From Diphasiastrum complanatum (Eukaryota; Streptophyta; Lycopodiopsida; Lycopodiales; Lycopodiaceae): 64,000 nt of DNA. The notes beneath the pieces are model-generated. The model did no database searches. It worked only from the letters and a program-made list of their open reading frames with translations, and had not been told where the DNA came from. Positions 10,392 to 20,248 of this stretch are shown here, one piece after another. The stretch is from positions 73,785,880 through 73,849,879 of the forward strand of contig CM055097.1 in the NCBI GenBank assembly GCA_029204225.1. Reading direction: 5' to 3'. Numbering within the stretch: position 1 is the stretch's first letter; each line of letters begins with the position of its first letter. The position numbers and the translations under genes are program-made.

Positions 10392-13300
10392 ATGGCATCT
10401 ATAAATGCATATCTTTTGGATACTAATGAAAGGCTCAACAAAACTAACTATTCCATATGGAAAGTTAGAATGGAATCTATCATGATCATGCAAGATCTGA
10501 TGGAAATTGTAAATGGTAAGGAGGGTGAACCTATTCATCCTCAAGAAAAAGCCAAATACATCAAGAGGTGCAATGTTGCACTACATTGCATAAAAATGAA
10601 TGTTGCAAATGAACTCTTAAGAGAGGTAGGAGATTGCACTTCAGCTCAAGATGCTTGGGAGACTTTGCAAAAGGTCTATGAATCCAAGAACCAAACTAGA
10701 ATGTTAGCTTTGAAGAATCAAATCTATAGAAGCTATCAAAAGAAAGGAGAGAGTGCACATACTTTTGTCCTAAGAGTAAAGGAATTGAACAAAGAGCTAG
10801 CCTTTATAGGTGACCCTATCAAGGATGAAGAGCTTGTTCAACTCATATTGAATGGACTAAGCTTTGAATTTGACAATTTGGTTCAGGGATATGCAATTAT
10901 GGGTAAGCTACCCATACTTGAAGAACTCCAAGGCACACTCATGGCCGAGGAATCAAGAAGGAGCCAAATGCAAGAGAGGATGGATAGGCTTTCCATCCAA
11001 GGTGGAGATGACCAAGCTCTCTTCACCAAAGGCAAAGGCAAGTCCAAAGGCAAAGGATCAACATTCAAGAAGTCTACAAAGCTTGAGGATCAAGAAGGAC
11101 CCCCAAAGGCATCTCCATCAACCACCAAAGTCAAGAAGGACAAATCAAAGGTGAAGTGCTACTATTGTAGCAAGATGGGGCATTATGCCTCGGAATGCTT
11201 CAAGAGGAAGCAAGATCAAAGCCAAGCCAACATGAGCAAAGAGGAGGAGGAGGAGAGTTCACATGAGGACTCTCTCATGATGTCCATATTTTCTTCAACA
11301 AGCTTCAAAGGAGAAGATCCTTGGTGGATTGACTCGGGTGCTAGTTCACACATGACTAGTAAAAGGGAGTTTTTCTCTTCTCTCTTATCTTATTATGGAC
11401 CTATAAAGTCTATCTATACAGCAAATGATGAAGCTTGTAAGATTGAAGGAGTTGGTAGCATTCCCCTTTTCTTAGGATCTTCCAAAAAGATCAACATAGA
11501 AGGTGTTTTGTACATTCCTACAATAACAAAGAATCTACTAAGTGTTGGCCAAATGGTAGACAATGGTTTCAATGTTGACTTTGCTTCAAATGAATGTTTC
11601 ATCAAGAAGAAGGGTAAGATAGTGGCTAAGGGCACTAGACTTGGCAAACTTTATAAGCTGGATGCATTTGTGGATACTAATGTTGTCATGTTGGCCGAGA
11701 AGAGCAAGATATCTACCTTTACTTTATGGCACAAAAGACTTGGACATGTCAACTCGGGTTCCATGGAGGCTATGATCAAGGAGGAGTATGCTTTAGGCCT
11801 ACCAAGGTCTATTGGGAAGGAAGACAAGGTTTGTGAAGCTTGTGCCTTATCCAAGGCACAGAAGAAGGTGTTTCCTAACTCCATCACAAAGTCATCTCAT
11901 CCTCTTGAACTCATACACTCGGATGTGCACATTGCTAGCACCAAATCTAATGGAGGTTCATCCATGTTTTTAACCTTCATTGATGACTACTCAAGATATT
12001 GTTGGGTGTTCTTACTTTCCTTCAAGTCTCAAGTATTTGATACTTTTGTAAAGTTCAAGTTGTTTGTGGAAAAGCATCATAATCATAGCATCAAGATTCT
12101 TAGAAGTGACAATGGTGGAGAATTCATCTCCAATGAGTTCAAGGCCTTTTGTGAGGAGGAAGGGATCAAGAAAGAGACTTCTTGTCCTTACACTCCTCAA
12201 CAAAATGGAGTTGCTGAAAGAAGGAATAGAACATTATGTGAATGTTCTAAGGCTTTAAGATTAGATGCTTGTTTGCCCAAATCCTTTTGGGGTGAGTCTC
12301 TTGTATGTGCAAACTACTTGATGAATAGGGTGTCTTGCAAAGCAATTGAAGGCAAAACTCCTTATGAGATGTTGTATGGAAAGAAACCCAATCTTAATCA
12401 CTTGAAAGTTTTTGGGTGTATATGTTATGTGCATGTGTCATTGGAAACAAGAACCAAGGAAGATCCATCTTCCACAAGAGGGATCATGCTTGGATATGCA
12501 AGCTCAAGCAAGGGCTACAAAGTCTATCTCCCATCCTTGAACAAATTTGTTGTTTCAAGGGATGTCATCTTTGATGAACATCATATGCATATGCTTGAAG
12601 AAGGCTCAAGTGCTCCAACAATCAAGAAGAAGATGGCCGAGGAGCAAGATCTTGGTTTTGAGGAGGAGCTCATGGAGGAGCAAGCACCAAACCCACCTAT
12701 CACACCAAGGAGATCTTCAAGGGCAAAAGTGGAGCCATCAAGGCTCACATATCAAGGCAAAGGACAGCAAGTTGAGGGTATCTCATCCACTTCTTATGCT
12801 TTATCTAGTTTTGAAGAACCGTCTAATGTTGAAGATGCATTGAACTCCAAAGAATGGTATAAAGCTATGTTGGATGAGTATGATGCCTTGATTGAGAATG
12901 AAACTTGATTGCTTGTTGAGAGACCTCAAAGGAATGTAATAGGATGCAAGTGGGTCTTCAAGCTTAAGTTGAATGCAAATGGGAGTGTTAACAAACATAA
13001 ATCAAGATTAGTTGCAAAAGGTTATGCTCAAGAGAGAGGGATAGACTATGAGGAAACTTTTGCACCCGTGGCCAAGATGGTCACAATAAGACTAATCATT
13101 GCACTTGCATCACATTTTGGATGGATTCTATGTCAAATGGATGTCTCTAATGCTTTCTTGAATGGTTTTTTGGAAGAGGATATCTATATGGAGCAGCCAC
13201 AAGGGTTCATCAAGCGTGGAATGGAGAACAAAGTATGCCATCTCCAAAGAAGCATCTATGGCTTGAAGCAAGCCTCGAGATCTTGGAATTCAAGACTACA

Positions 13301-14360
13301 TTGCTATCTTATTTCACTTTCTTTTGTTCAAAGTGAATATGATCCCACTCTTTACATTAAGTTTGATGATGTTGGTATTGTACTTTTACTCATTTATGTA
13401 GATGACATCATCATTAGTGGAAATAGTGTTGATGGTATTGAAAAAATCAAGATAGATCTATCCTTAGAGTTCAAGATGGTAGATCTAGGGTGTCTTCACT
13501 TCATCTTAGGCATAGAAGTACTTAGAGGGTCTGATTTTATCTTTATAAGTCAAGTAAACTATGCTCAAAGTCTTTTGAAGAAGTTTAAGATGGAAGTATG
13601 CAAAAGTGTAGACACACCAATGGAGCAAGATGTAAAAGTGCCAAATGAAGATGATGAAAGATCCTTCATGGACATCACTTTGTTTAGGCAACTTATAGGT
13701 TCCTTAATGTGGATCACTATAACTAGACCAGATCTTAGCTTTAGTGTATGTAGGTTGAGCCAATCCATGCAAAAGCCATTGAATATCCATTGGAAAAAGG
13801 CTAAGAGGATTCTAAGATACATCTCAGGTACATTGGATCTTGGAATTCTATATAGAGGAGATGTGATTAACCTTCATGCATTTAGTGATTTAGATTTTGC
13901 AGGGGACAAGAGGGATAGGAAATCAACAAGTGCCTATTCAACTTTCATAGGAGAAGGTGTGGTTTCATGGCTTTCAAAAAAGCAAGAAACTATATCTCTA
14001 TCTTCAACCGAGGCCGAGTACAAAGCTTTGACAACCACTACAAAGGAGGTACTTTGGATCAAGAGATTATTGGTGGAACTAAAGATCATGGATTCAGAGG
14101 AGGCACCAATCATCTACAATGACAATATATCAGCCCAACACCTTGCATCTAACCCAATCTTCCATGCAAGATCTAAGCACATTGAGATATGCCATCACTT
14201 TGTGAGAGAAATGGTGCAAGCCAAGGAGATTGCTTTGGAGCATGTTCCAAGCAATGAATGTGTAGCTGATCTACTTACTAAACCACTTCAAAAGACACCT
14301 TTTATGAAGTTCAGATCATCACTTGGAGTGATTAGTAAAGCAATGATTGAACCAAGCTAG
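10392..14360 (+). pseudogene. gag-pol: gag-pol polyprotein of element B, one in-frame stop
   Basis: One 1,322-codon frame encoding all Ty1/copia functions. Gag is at residues 1-250, then a zinc knuckle CYYCSKMGHYASEC from residue 256. Protease DSGASSHM starts at residue 314. The integrase zinc domain (WHKRLGH, CEAC) is followed by the catalytic triad D511, D573 and E609 (DD35E). The hinge has PSRLTY. RT shows GCKWVFK, FAPVAKM, QMDVSNAFLNG and YVDDIIIS, and RNase H shows DLDFAGDK, SSTEAEYKAL and ARSKHIEICHHF. The only visible defect is TGA at 12,906-12,908, where relatives have Trp (NETW-x-L-V at the start of RT). The stop separates gag-PR-IN from RT-RH. No splice or frameshift signal at that point suggests programmed expression. 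Confidence 0.95.
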
Positions 14361-14361
14361 A

Positions 14362-14374
14362 TAGTGAGGAGGAG
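14362..14374 (+). other. Polypurine tract of element B
   Basis: TAGTGAGGAGGAG immediately before the 3' LTR, the plus-strand primer site. Elements ending at 41,764 and 40,020 have similar tracts. Confidence 0.8.
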
Positions 14375-15048
14375 TGTTAAAAATTCACAATTCTAGCTTG
14401 ACTAGTTTTGGTCATATGACTTGTAAATAGTTAGATGGTCATGATGTGGCTTGTCACACGTGCCAAATAGCATATTATTCCATTCATAAGGATGTTCTCA
14501 AGTAGACCTAAGTGTTAGAACCTTTGGAATGAGTCCAAATTATGCTTAGATACAAGGGAGAAAAAATAGGAGCTATTTTTGGTAATTTTTGAGGGATCTC
14601 CAAGATTCCAACCCTAACTTGGTAGGGATGAAAGATCCACCAAAATTAGCATTAGGGATAGGTTTAGGGCTACTCATACCTGCCCAAAACCGTGATGGAT
14701 CATGTATATATAGGTGATGATATCTCACCAAAATCAATCAAGCAATTTCATGTTTTTTCTCTCATAATGGTGCAATTGCTCTCTATGTTCATAATTGTTT
14801 GAGTACTTGTGATTACTAATGATTATAGGATTGAAAGTAGGTCTGGTGTACAGTACTCAGACTGTGGGAGGCCGTACTTTCACACGTGTGAAGCCTTCTT
14901 CAAGGATTTGGGCCATTTAGTGAGGTTCAAGCATAGATTTTTGATGGATTTTGATGGTTCAACTTGTGCTAATCTTATGAAATCATAATCTATTGTTTCC
15001 CTCATCATTTCAAGTGTTTTAGGATCCTTATTTGCTGTAATTTTTACA
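14375..15048 (+). repeat. 3' LTR of element B
   Basis: 674 bp, TGTTAAAAATT to TTTTTACA, followed by the target duplicate ATCCT. It contains CACACGTGTG at 14,881-14,890. Differences from the 5' copy include CATATTATT for CATAGGATT and GAGGGATCT for GCATTGTTCT. Confidence 0.95.
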
Positions 15049-15117
15049 ATCCTCACCTTCCAAGTAGAATAGTTGATTGAGATAAGCCTATCATTGCTCT
15101 CCAACATAAATCCACCA
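15049..15117 (-). pseudogene. gag of element C, N-terminal fragment between B and D
   Basis: 69 bases of minus-strand gag encoding MLESNDRLISINYSTWKVR. They are stranded between the insertion of B on the left and D on the right. They join in frame to 6446 on one side and 19,157-19,142 on the other. Confidence 0.85.
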
Positions 15118-15462
15118 TGTGAAAATTGTCAACATTTCCTTGTCTAGTTTTAGGCCAAAATTGCTAAAAATGGCACATAGTTTAGGATCTGACTTTTCAC
15201 ACGTGTGAAACAGGTCTAGATATTTTTAGTAAGTGTATTTTTTCAGTATGAAGAAGTGTCAAACTTCAAGACCTTCGAAATGAGTCCATTTTCATGTATT
15301 TTGGACATATATGCCAATTTTACCTATATAGGGCATATTTTAGGTAAGGAGGGTCTAGAGAGAGGAGAGAGAGTCATCTCTCTCAGCTATATATAGCAGG
15401 TAGGCCGTGGAGAAACAGGTTGGAGCAGATCCATTGTATTCATTTGCTTAATGAGAGATTCT
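15118..15462 (+). repeat. 5' LTR of element D, inner part deleted
   Basis: The first ~345 of 647 bp, matching 18,495-18,839. It contains CACACGTGTG at 15,198-15,207 and a TATATATA box near 15,388-15,395. The break falls in GAGAGATTCTTCT, next to the gag codons for WKVRMESLL. Confidence 0.93.
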
Positions 15463-15478
15463 TCTGTGGAAAGTGAGG

Positions 15479-18400
15479 ATGGAGTCCTTACTTGAGTTGA
15501 ATGAACTCATGGACATAGTTGCAGAAATTGAAGAGAGACCTCTCACACTTCAAGAGCAACAAAGGTTTGATAAGAAGGCCAAAAGGGCTCTTCATATCAT
15601 TAAAATGAATGTTACAAATGAACTTCTCAAGGAAGTTGGAAAGTGTCAAAGTGCAAGTGAGGCATGGAATGCCTTAAAGAAGCTCTTTGAATCAAAGTCC
15701 ACATCTAGGGTATTGACCCTAAGGAGACAAATATTTTCTAGTAGGCAAAGAGAGGGTGAAAGTGCTCATGCATTTATCTTGAGAGTTAAGTCCCTAAGTG
15801 ATGATTTAGCATGCATTGATGAGAACATAAAAGATGGTGAAATAGTCCAAGTTATGTTGAATGGTTTGCTAAATGAACATGCTAACCTTGTGCAAAGTTT
15901 TGCCATTCAAAGAGTCTTGCCAAGTGTGGTTGACTTGCAAGAAATCTTATTGGCTGAAGAACATAGGTTGCAATCAAAGCTTGATGGTGCATCCTTGCAA
16001 GGTGGAGGTGAAGAGGCTTTCTTCACAAAAGGCAAATTCAAGGGCAAAGGTAAAGGCAAAGGGAAATGGTCCAAAGGTGGTAACTTTGATCATGATGATC
16101 ACTCTTCCTCTTCCTCTTCTACTAAGAACAATAAGTCAAAGTTCAAGTGCTTTTATTGTGGGATAAAAGGACATTTTGCAAATGAATGCCATAAGAAACA
16201 AAATGCTAGATCTAGGTTGAGATCTAATGTACTTCTTGGAGATGATAATTGTTGTGCTAACTTGGCAAGCTTTGGTGAATCTATGGTCAATTTTTTGGAT
16301 CCATTGGATCTTGAAGATGCACTAGTGTTACCTACTAGTCATATGGAGTCATGTGGAGCTAAATTAGCTTCATGTTTGTACTCTTCTACTCATGGACTTC
16401 CAAGGCTTGGTGGTTCTTCAATGGTGCTAGATGGCAAGTGCAAAAATGGAAAAGGTAAGGAAGGAGCTAACTTCATCAATGGAGTTGATGAAGATTCTTC
16501 TTTGGAAGTGATTGTTGCTAATGACTTGTTTGTTCATATGGAAAAAGATGGAGATGCTAAGTGTCATTCTTTGCAAGAAGATGGTTGTTCTTCTAATTCT
16601 TTTCATATTGATGTATGTAATCATGTGGGAAAAGATGATGGTGCTTTGAGCATGCTTGAAGGAAATGGTTCTTTTACATCTTTTTGTGATAAAGTCATTT
16701 GTGCAACAAGTGGTGTCACATTTCTTCATAAAAAGAGTAGATCAAAGGTTTCTATCATGAGACTTGGTGAGGGAGATCACAAGTCAAAAGGAAGAGAAGT
16801 ATGTGAAGTGTTCAAAGTAGGATGTACTTTGAATGATGTTTTTATGAACGATAGTGAGGAAGAATCATTATCATATGACTCATTACCTAAATCATTGAGT
16901 AGAAGTTCATGTTTGAAAAGAGAGAGTACTTCAATCACTCTTATGTTGAAGGTACTAAGGATTCTTTTCTTGGCTTCTAATATTCAAGAGTCTTCTACTT
17001 CTTATGGTGCAACTATCAAGAGGGAGGTTTCTAACTTTTGTGGTGCTAGCATTAAGAGGGAGTCTTGTGAAGGAAAGGGCAATGGAAGAGTGGTTCTTGG
17101 GAAGATCCAAAGCATGGATCTAACATCTCTTCATCAACTCAAAGCATTCTATGATTGTGGTGGATTGTTCATTCATGGTCAAGATGGCAAAAGGTTGGTT
17201 GAAGAAGACTACATGGAGCAACTCAAGTGGCAATTTCTTCAAGGCAAGGAAGATCTCGTTGAGGTTTGGTTTGAGCTCAAATGGGCTGGTTTTATTAGGT
17301 TTGATACTCAACTTCATCTACTCTACTTCATGTTGGATAGAAGTGTAGAAATCTATCTTTTGGTTTATGATGGTGACATTGTTTTCACTAACTATAGTGA
17401 AGGGTCAAATTTGAGCATTGATGAGATCTTGTGGGATCTTAATCATGTGTTTGAGAGGGAGTATCTTCAGAGTTTCAGATCTGAAGATGTTCACATATGC
17501 AAGATCTTTGATGTCTTATTGGAAGATCAAGAGGTTGATCTTGGATTGCTTCATCAACACCAAGAGACAAGTGGCAATTCGAAGCTAGTGAAAAGCATCA
17601 AAGAAGAGACAAATGGTCAAGGCATTTTGGATCTGTTTTTACAGGTTCTTGAAGGTTCAAGTAAGGTCTTTGGAGCTGCAAGGAAGTGTCTTCTTACTCT
17701 ACCTCACTTGCCTAATCTCATGTATGAACATTGTTATGTCAATGTGTTGAAATTGTCAAATTTCAATAAAACTAGTTCCATAGTTTTGCATCCTTTGGAT
17801 CTTGGAGATGGAATAGTTATCATTGCTGGTTTGTATGATCAAGTACATGAATTCATTCAGATCTTGAAAGGTATTGAAGTGGTCAATATGTTTTCTTTTG
17901 AACAAAGTTCAAGATCTAGTATTCTAGTGTTGGCAAATTGGCAACTTGTTGACATTGTAGGATCAAGCGTTGTGTGCAAATCTTGTGGAGGTACTTCAAG
18001 TATTTCAAGTTCAGGTTTTGGTCATTCAAATGGAGTAGGGAACACATCTTTTTGGCATTCATTCACTCAAAGGCTTTCATGGATTGAAGATCTACAAAGG
18101 CAAGGTGGTGATGGAAGTTCATTCATGGAGATACATGTTGCATTCACTATATGTATAGTGAAATGTGGAGGAGGCATGCAAACACTTGTTGATCACTTTC
18201 ATTTACAACTTGTTTGCTGCTATTTTACAGAGAAACCAGAGATGGATACATGGAGGAATTCATTAATTGAGATTCTATGTTCTTTTACATGTACCATTTT
18301 TATGATTATATGTAAAATTGATGTAAGAAATAGTGAAGCATCCTATATGGACACTATTATCTATATCAATTATGTTGTGTCCTATTTTGTACATATTAGG

Positions 18401-18481
18401 ATCCTTGAGAAGAGATCTATTCTGATGATGGAGATCATTCTTAAGTTGGAACAAAGTAGTGTTGTAAAACTAGCAAGTTAA
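15479..18481 (+). CDS. gag fused in frame to large unknown protein (element D)
   Basis: Open for about 1,000 codons to TAA at 18,479-18,481. The true gag start is lost, because the frame enters from the LTR junction at LWKVRM. The first ATG is at 15,479. Residues up to ~220 are gag with a KGKGKGKGK linker. The zinc knuckle CFYCGIKGHFANEC begins at nt 16,148. The next ~760 codons are unrecognised: acidic and serine-rich first, then motifs such as VGCTLNDVFMNDSEEES, MDLTSLHQLK, SIDEILWDLNHVFE, VKSIKEE, SCGGTSSISSSG and KIDVRNSEAS. Hydrophobic patches occur near the C-terminus (ILCSFTCTIFMIICK). Beyond the knuckle the DNA is nearly identical to element E except for one patch. Its product may be packaged through gag. 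Confidence 0.85.
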   Translation: MESLLELNELMDIVAEIEERPLTLQEQQRFDKKAKRALHIIKMNVTNELLKEVGKCQSASEAWNALKKLFESKSTSRVLTLRRQIFSSRQREGESAHAFILRVKSLSDDLACIDENIKDGEIVQVMLNGLLNEHANLVQSFAIQRVLPSVVDLQEILLAEEHRLQSKLDGASLQGGGEEAFFTKGKFKGKGKGKGKWSKGGNFDHDDHSSSSSSTKNNKSKFKCFYCGIKGHFANECHKKQNARSRLRSNVLLGDDNCCANLASFGESMVNFLDPLDLEDALVLPTSHMESCGAKLASCLYSSTHGLPRLGGSSMVLDGKCKNGKGKEGANFINGVDEDSSLEVIVANDLFVHMEKDGDAKCHSLQEDGCSSNSFHIDVCNHVGKDDGALSMLEGNGSFTSFCDKVICATSGVTFLHKKSRSKVSIMRLGEGDHKSKGREVCEVFKVGCTLNDVFMNDSEEESLSYDSLPKSLSRSSCLKRESTSITLMLKVLRILFLASNIQESSTSYGATIKREVSNFCGASIKRESCEGKGNGRVVLGKIQSMDLTSLHQLKAFYDCGGLFIHGQDGKRLVEEDYMEQLKWQFLQGKEDLVEVWFELKWAGFIRFDTQLHLLYFMLDRSVEIYLLVYDGDIVFTNYSEGSNLSIDEILWDLNHVFEREYLQSFRSEDVHICKIFDVLLEDQEVDLGLLHQHQETSGNSKLVKSIKEETNGQGILDLFLQVLEGSSKVFGAARKCLLTLPHLPNLMYEHCYVNVLKLSNFNKTSSIVLHPLDLGDGIVIIAGLYDQVHEFIQILKGIEVVNMFSFEQSSRSSILVLANWQLVDIVGSSVVCKSCGGTSSISSSGFGHSNGVGNTSFWHSFTQRLSWIEDLQRQGGDGSSFMEIHVAFTICIVKCGGGMQTLVDHFHLQLVCCYFTEKPEMDTWRNSLIEILCSFTCTIFMIICKIDVRNSEASYMDTIIYINYVVSYFVHIRILEKRSILMMEIILKLEQSSVVKLAS

Positions 18482-18494
18482 GTTGAAGAGGGAG

Positions 18495-19141
18495 TGTGAA
18501 AATTGTCAACATTTCCTTGTCTAGTTTTAGGCCAAAATTGCTAAAAATGGCACATAGTTTAGGATCTGACTTTTCACACGTGTGAAATAGGTCTAGATAT
18601 TTTTAGTAAGTGTATTTTTTCAGTATGAAGAAGTGTCAAACTTCAAGACCTTCGAAATGAGTCCATTTTCATGTATTTTGGACATATATGCCAATTTTAC
18701 CTATATAGGGCATATTTTAGGTAAGGAGGGTCTAGAGAGAGGAGAGAGAGTCATCTCTCTCAGCTATATATAGCAGGTAGGCCGTGGAGAAACAGGTTGG
18801 AGCAGATCCATTGTATTCATTTGCTTAATGAGAGATTTTTCTATTGGGTTCTCCTTCCATTGTTGGCATTGTGTAGTGATTGAGTTCAAGCTTTGTGTGT
18901 ATGATCTTAGGTGCTTTCCAAAAGTGGTAGGCTGATGTGTTATGGACTGTATAATGCTATTTTGGGCCGCACTTGATGTTTATGGAAGTTTCCATTTGTG
19001 ATAAATGCTTTTTGATCAAGTTCTTTGCATTCTAGGTAGCATAGAATGTGTTGCCAATTCCTAGCTTATGTAGTTTGGAGTGCAAGCATTCAAGCCAATG
19101 ATCTTGGAGTTTAGATCCACTTAGGATCTGTATTTTTCACA
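18495..19141 (+). repeat. 3' LTR of element D
   Basis: 647 bp, preceded by GTTGAAGAGGGAG (polypurine tract). It contains CACACGTGTG at 18,575-18,584. It differs from the E LTRs at a few positions (for example GAAATAGG, GATGTGTTATGG). Confidence 0.95.
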
Positions 19142-19589
19142 CACCACGTGTAGCCATGTTGAAGTGACCTGATATTCTCTTTCAACCTGTTCCAATGCAC
19201 AAAGCACTCTCTTGAATGTCAACAAATGAACTCAAGAAGAAATCACAAAGATATGGAACCTCTCAAATCTCTTCTAGCACTTCTAACTAGAAAATCAACA
19301 CATAGAATAGTGAAATCTTGATCAACCTATGATCTATCCTCAATCTAATGATTTGTGCACTTAATAAGATTGAAACACACTCAAATGAAGTTCGGTAACC
19401 TCACAAACTAGAGATCCAATCAAAATTTGGGTTTTGACAAAATCACAAAAAATTGAATATCTCAAATTCTGCATGCAATTTCTAGAAACTTGATATATCT
19501 TCTTGTAGACTCCAATGAGACCTTCATAATGAACCAAAAGTCATCTAATTCTAGTAAACCAAGTGTGAAATCAGAATTGATCAAGTATA
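19142..19589 (-). other. gag start and leader of element C
   Basis: On the minus strand the C gag begins at ATG 19,157 (MATRGG, then FMLES across the D insertion). The 3' neighbour up to 19,589 is C leader. It resembles the leader of element 1 (CTTGGATAAGTGC-like and GAGAAGATCAGGTCA-like stretches), interrupted at GTATA by element E. Confidence 0.8.
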
Positions 19590-20236
19590 TGTGAAAATTG
19601 TCAACATTTCCTTGTCTAGTTTTAGGCCAAAATTGCTAAAAATGGCACATAGTTTAGGATCTGACTTTTCACACGTGTGAAACAGGTCTAGATATTTTTA
19701 GTAAGTGTATTTTTTCAGTATGAAGAAGTGTCAAACTTCAAGACCTTCGAAATGAGTCCATTTTCATGTATTTTGGACATATATGCCAATTTTACCTATA
19801 TAGGGCATATTTTAGGTAAGGAGGGTCTAGAGAGAGGAGAGAGAGTCATCTCTCTCAGCTATATATAGCAGGTAGGCCGTGGAGAAACAGGTTGGAGCAG
19901 ATCCATTGTATTCATTTGCTTAATGAGAGATTTTTCTATTGGGTTCTCCTTCCATTGTTGGCATTGTGTAGTGATTGAGTTCAAGCTTTGTGTGTATGAT
20001 CTTAGGTGCTTTCCAAAAGTGGTAGGCTGATGTATTATGGACTGTATAATGCTATTTTGGGCCGCACTTGATGTTTATGGAAGTTTCCATTTGTGATAAA
20101 TGCTTTTTGATCAAGTTCTTTGCATTCTAGGTAGCATAGAATGTGTTGCCAATTCCTAGCTTATGTAGTTTGGAGTGCAAGCATTCAAGCCAATGATCTT
20201 GGAGTTTAGATCCACTTAGGATCTGTATTTTTCACA
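19590..20236 (+). repeat. 5' LTR of element E
   Basis: 647 bp, TGTGAAAATTG...TTTTTCACA. It contains CACACGTGTG at 19,670-19,679 and a TATATATA box at 19,860-19,867 just after AGAGAGGAGAGAGAG. The last ~230 bp match the A and M LTRs almost exactly, whereas the first ~400 bp do not. Confidence 0.97.
19860..19867 (+). promoter_or_regulatory. TATA box in LTR of element E
   Basis: TATATATA between a purine tract and the conserved GCAGGTAGGCCGTGG, positioned to start the genomic RNA within the LTR. It is present identically in the D and E LTRs. The palindrome CACACGTGTG lies about 185 bp upstream, as expected for a U3 activator site. Confidence 0.5.
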
Positions 20237-20248
20237 TGGTATCAGAGC
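20237..20248 (+). other. Primer-binding site of element E
   Basis: TGGTATCAGAGC directly after the LTR (initiator tRNA-Met type). Confidence 0.9.

Larger units (their letters stand above)
6447..15048 (+). mobile_element. Element B: near-complete Ty1/copia retrotransposon
   Basis: It has LTRs of 675 and 674 bp, both starting TGTTAAAAATT and ending ATTTTTACA. The 5-bp target duplication ATCCT is at 6442-6446 and 15,049-15,053. Primer site, polypurine tract and a 1,322-codon gag-pol frame are present. Its 5' LTR is interrupted by element A. B itself interrupts the minus-strand gag of element C: joining the flanks restores the C frame at KVRMESLL. About ten LTR differences are visible, so B is older than A or E. 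Confidence 0.95.
15118..19141 (+). mobile_element. Element D: non-autonomous copia element, gag fused to unknown ORF
   Basis: It starts TGTGAAAATTG and ends TTTTTCACA, flanked by CACCA (15,113-15,117 and 19,142-19,146). The 3' LTR is complete. The 5' LTR is cut at about 15,463 and joined straight to gag, removing the primer site and leader. The internal coding region has gag and a long unknown ORF but no protease, integrase, RT or RNase H. The perfect target duplication shows that it inserted as a complete element and lost the 5' LTR to gag segment later, or inserted already deleted. Confidence 0.93.

Noticed and set aside
16427-16729. Minus-strand ORFs inside the D and E coding regions (also 22,419-22,721, 23,112-23,321)
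   Set aside because: They are shadows of the long sense frame, with Cys/Ile-rich non-protein-like composition, and are identical in D and E only because the sense DNA is.
18180-18481. Unknown ORF of D/E as an envelope-like protein
   Set aside because: There are hydrophobic patches near the C-terminus but no signal peptide, no cleavage site or clear membrane anchor, and it is fused directly to gag. I do not support an envelope call.
20237-20248. Possible tRNA gene at TGGTATCAGAGC sites
   Set aside because: Only the 12-base complement of the tRNA-Met 3' end is present, directly after an LTR, with no cloverleaf around it. It is a primer-binding site.
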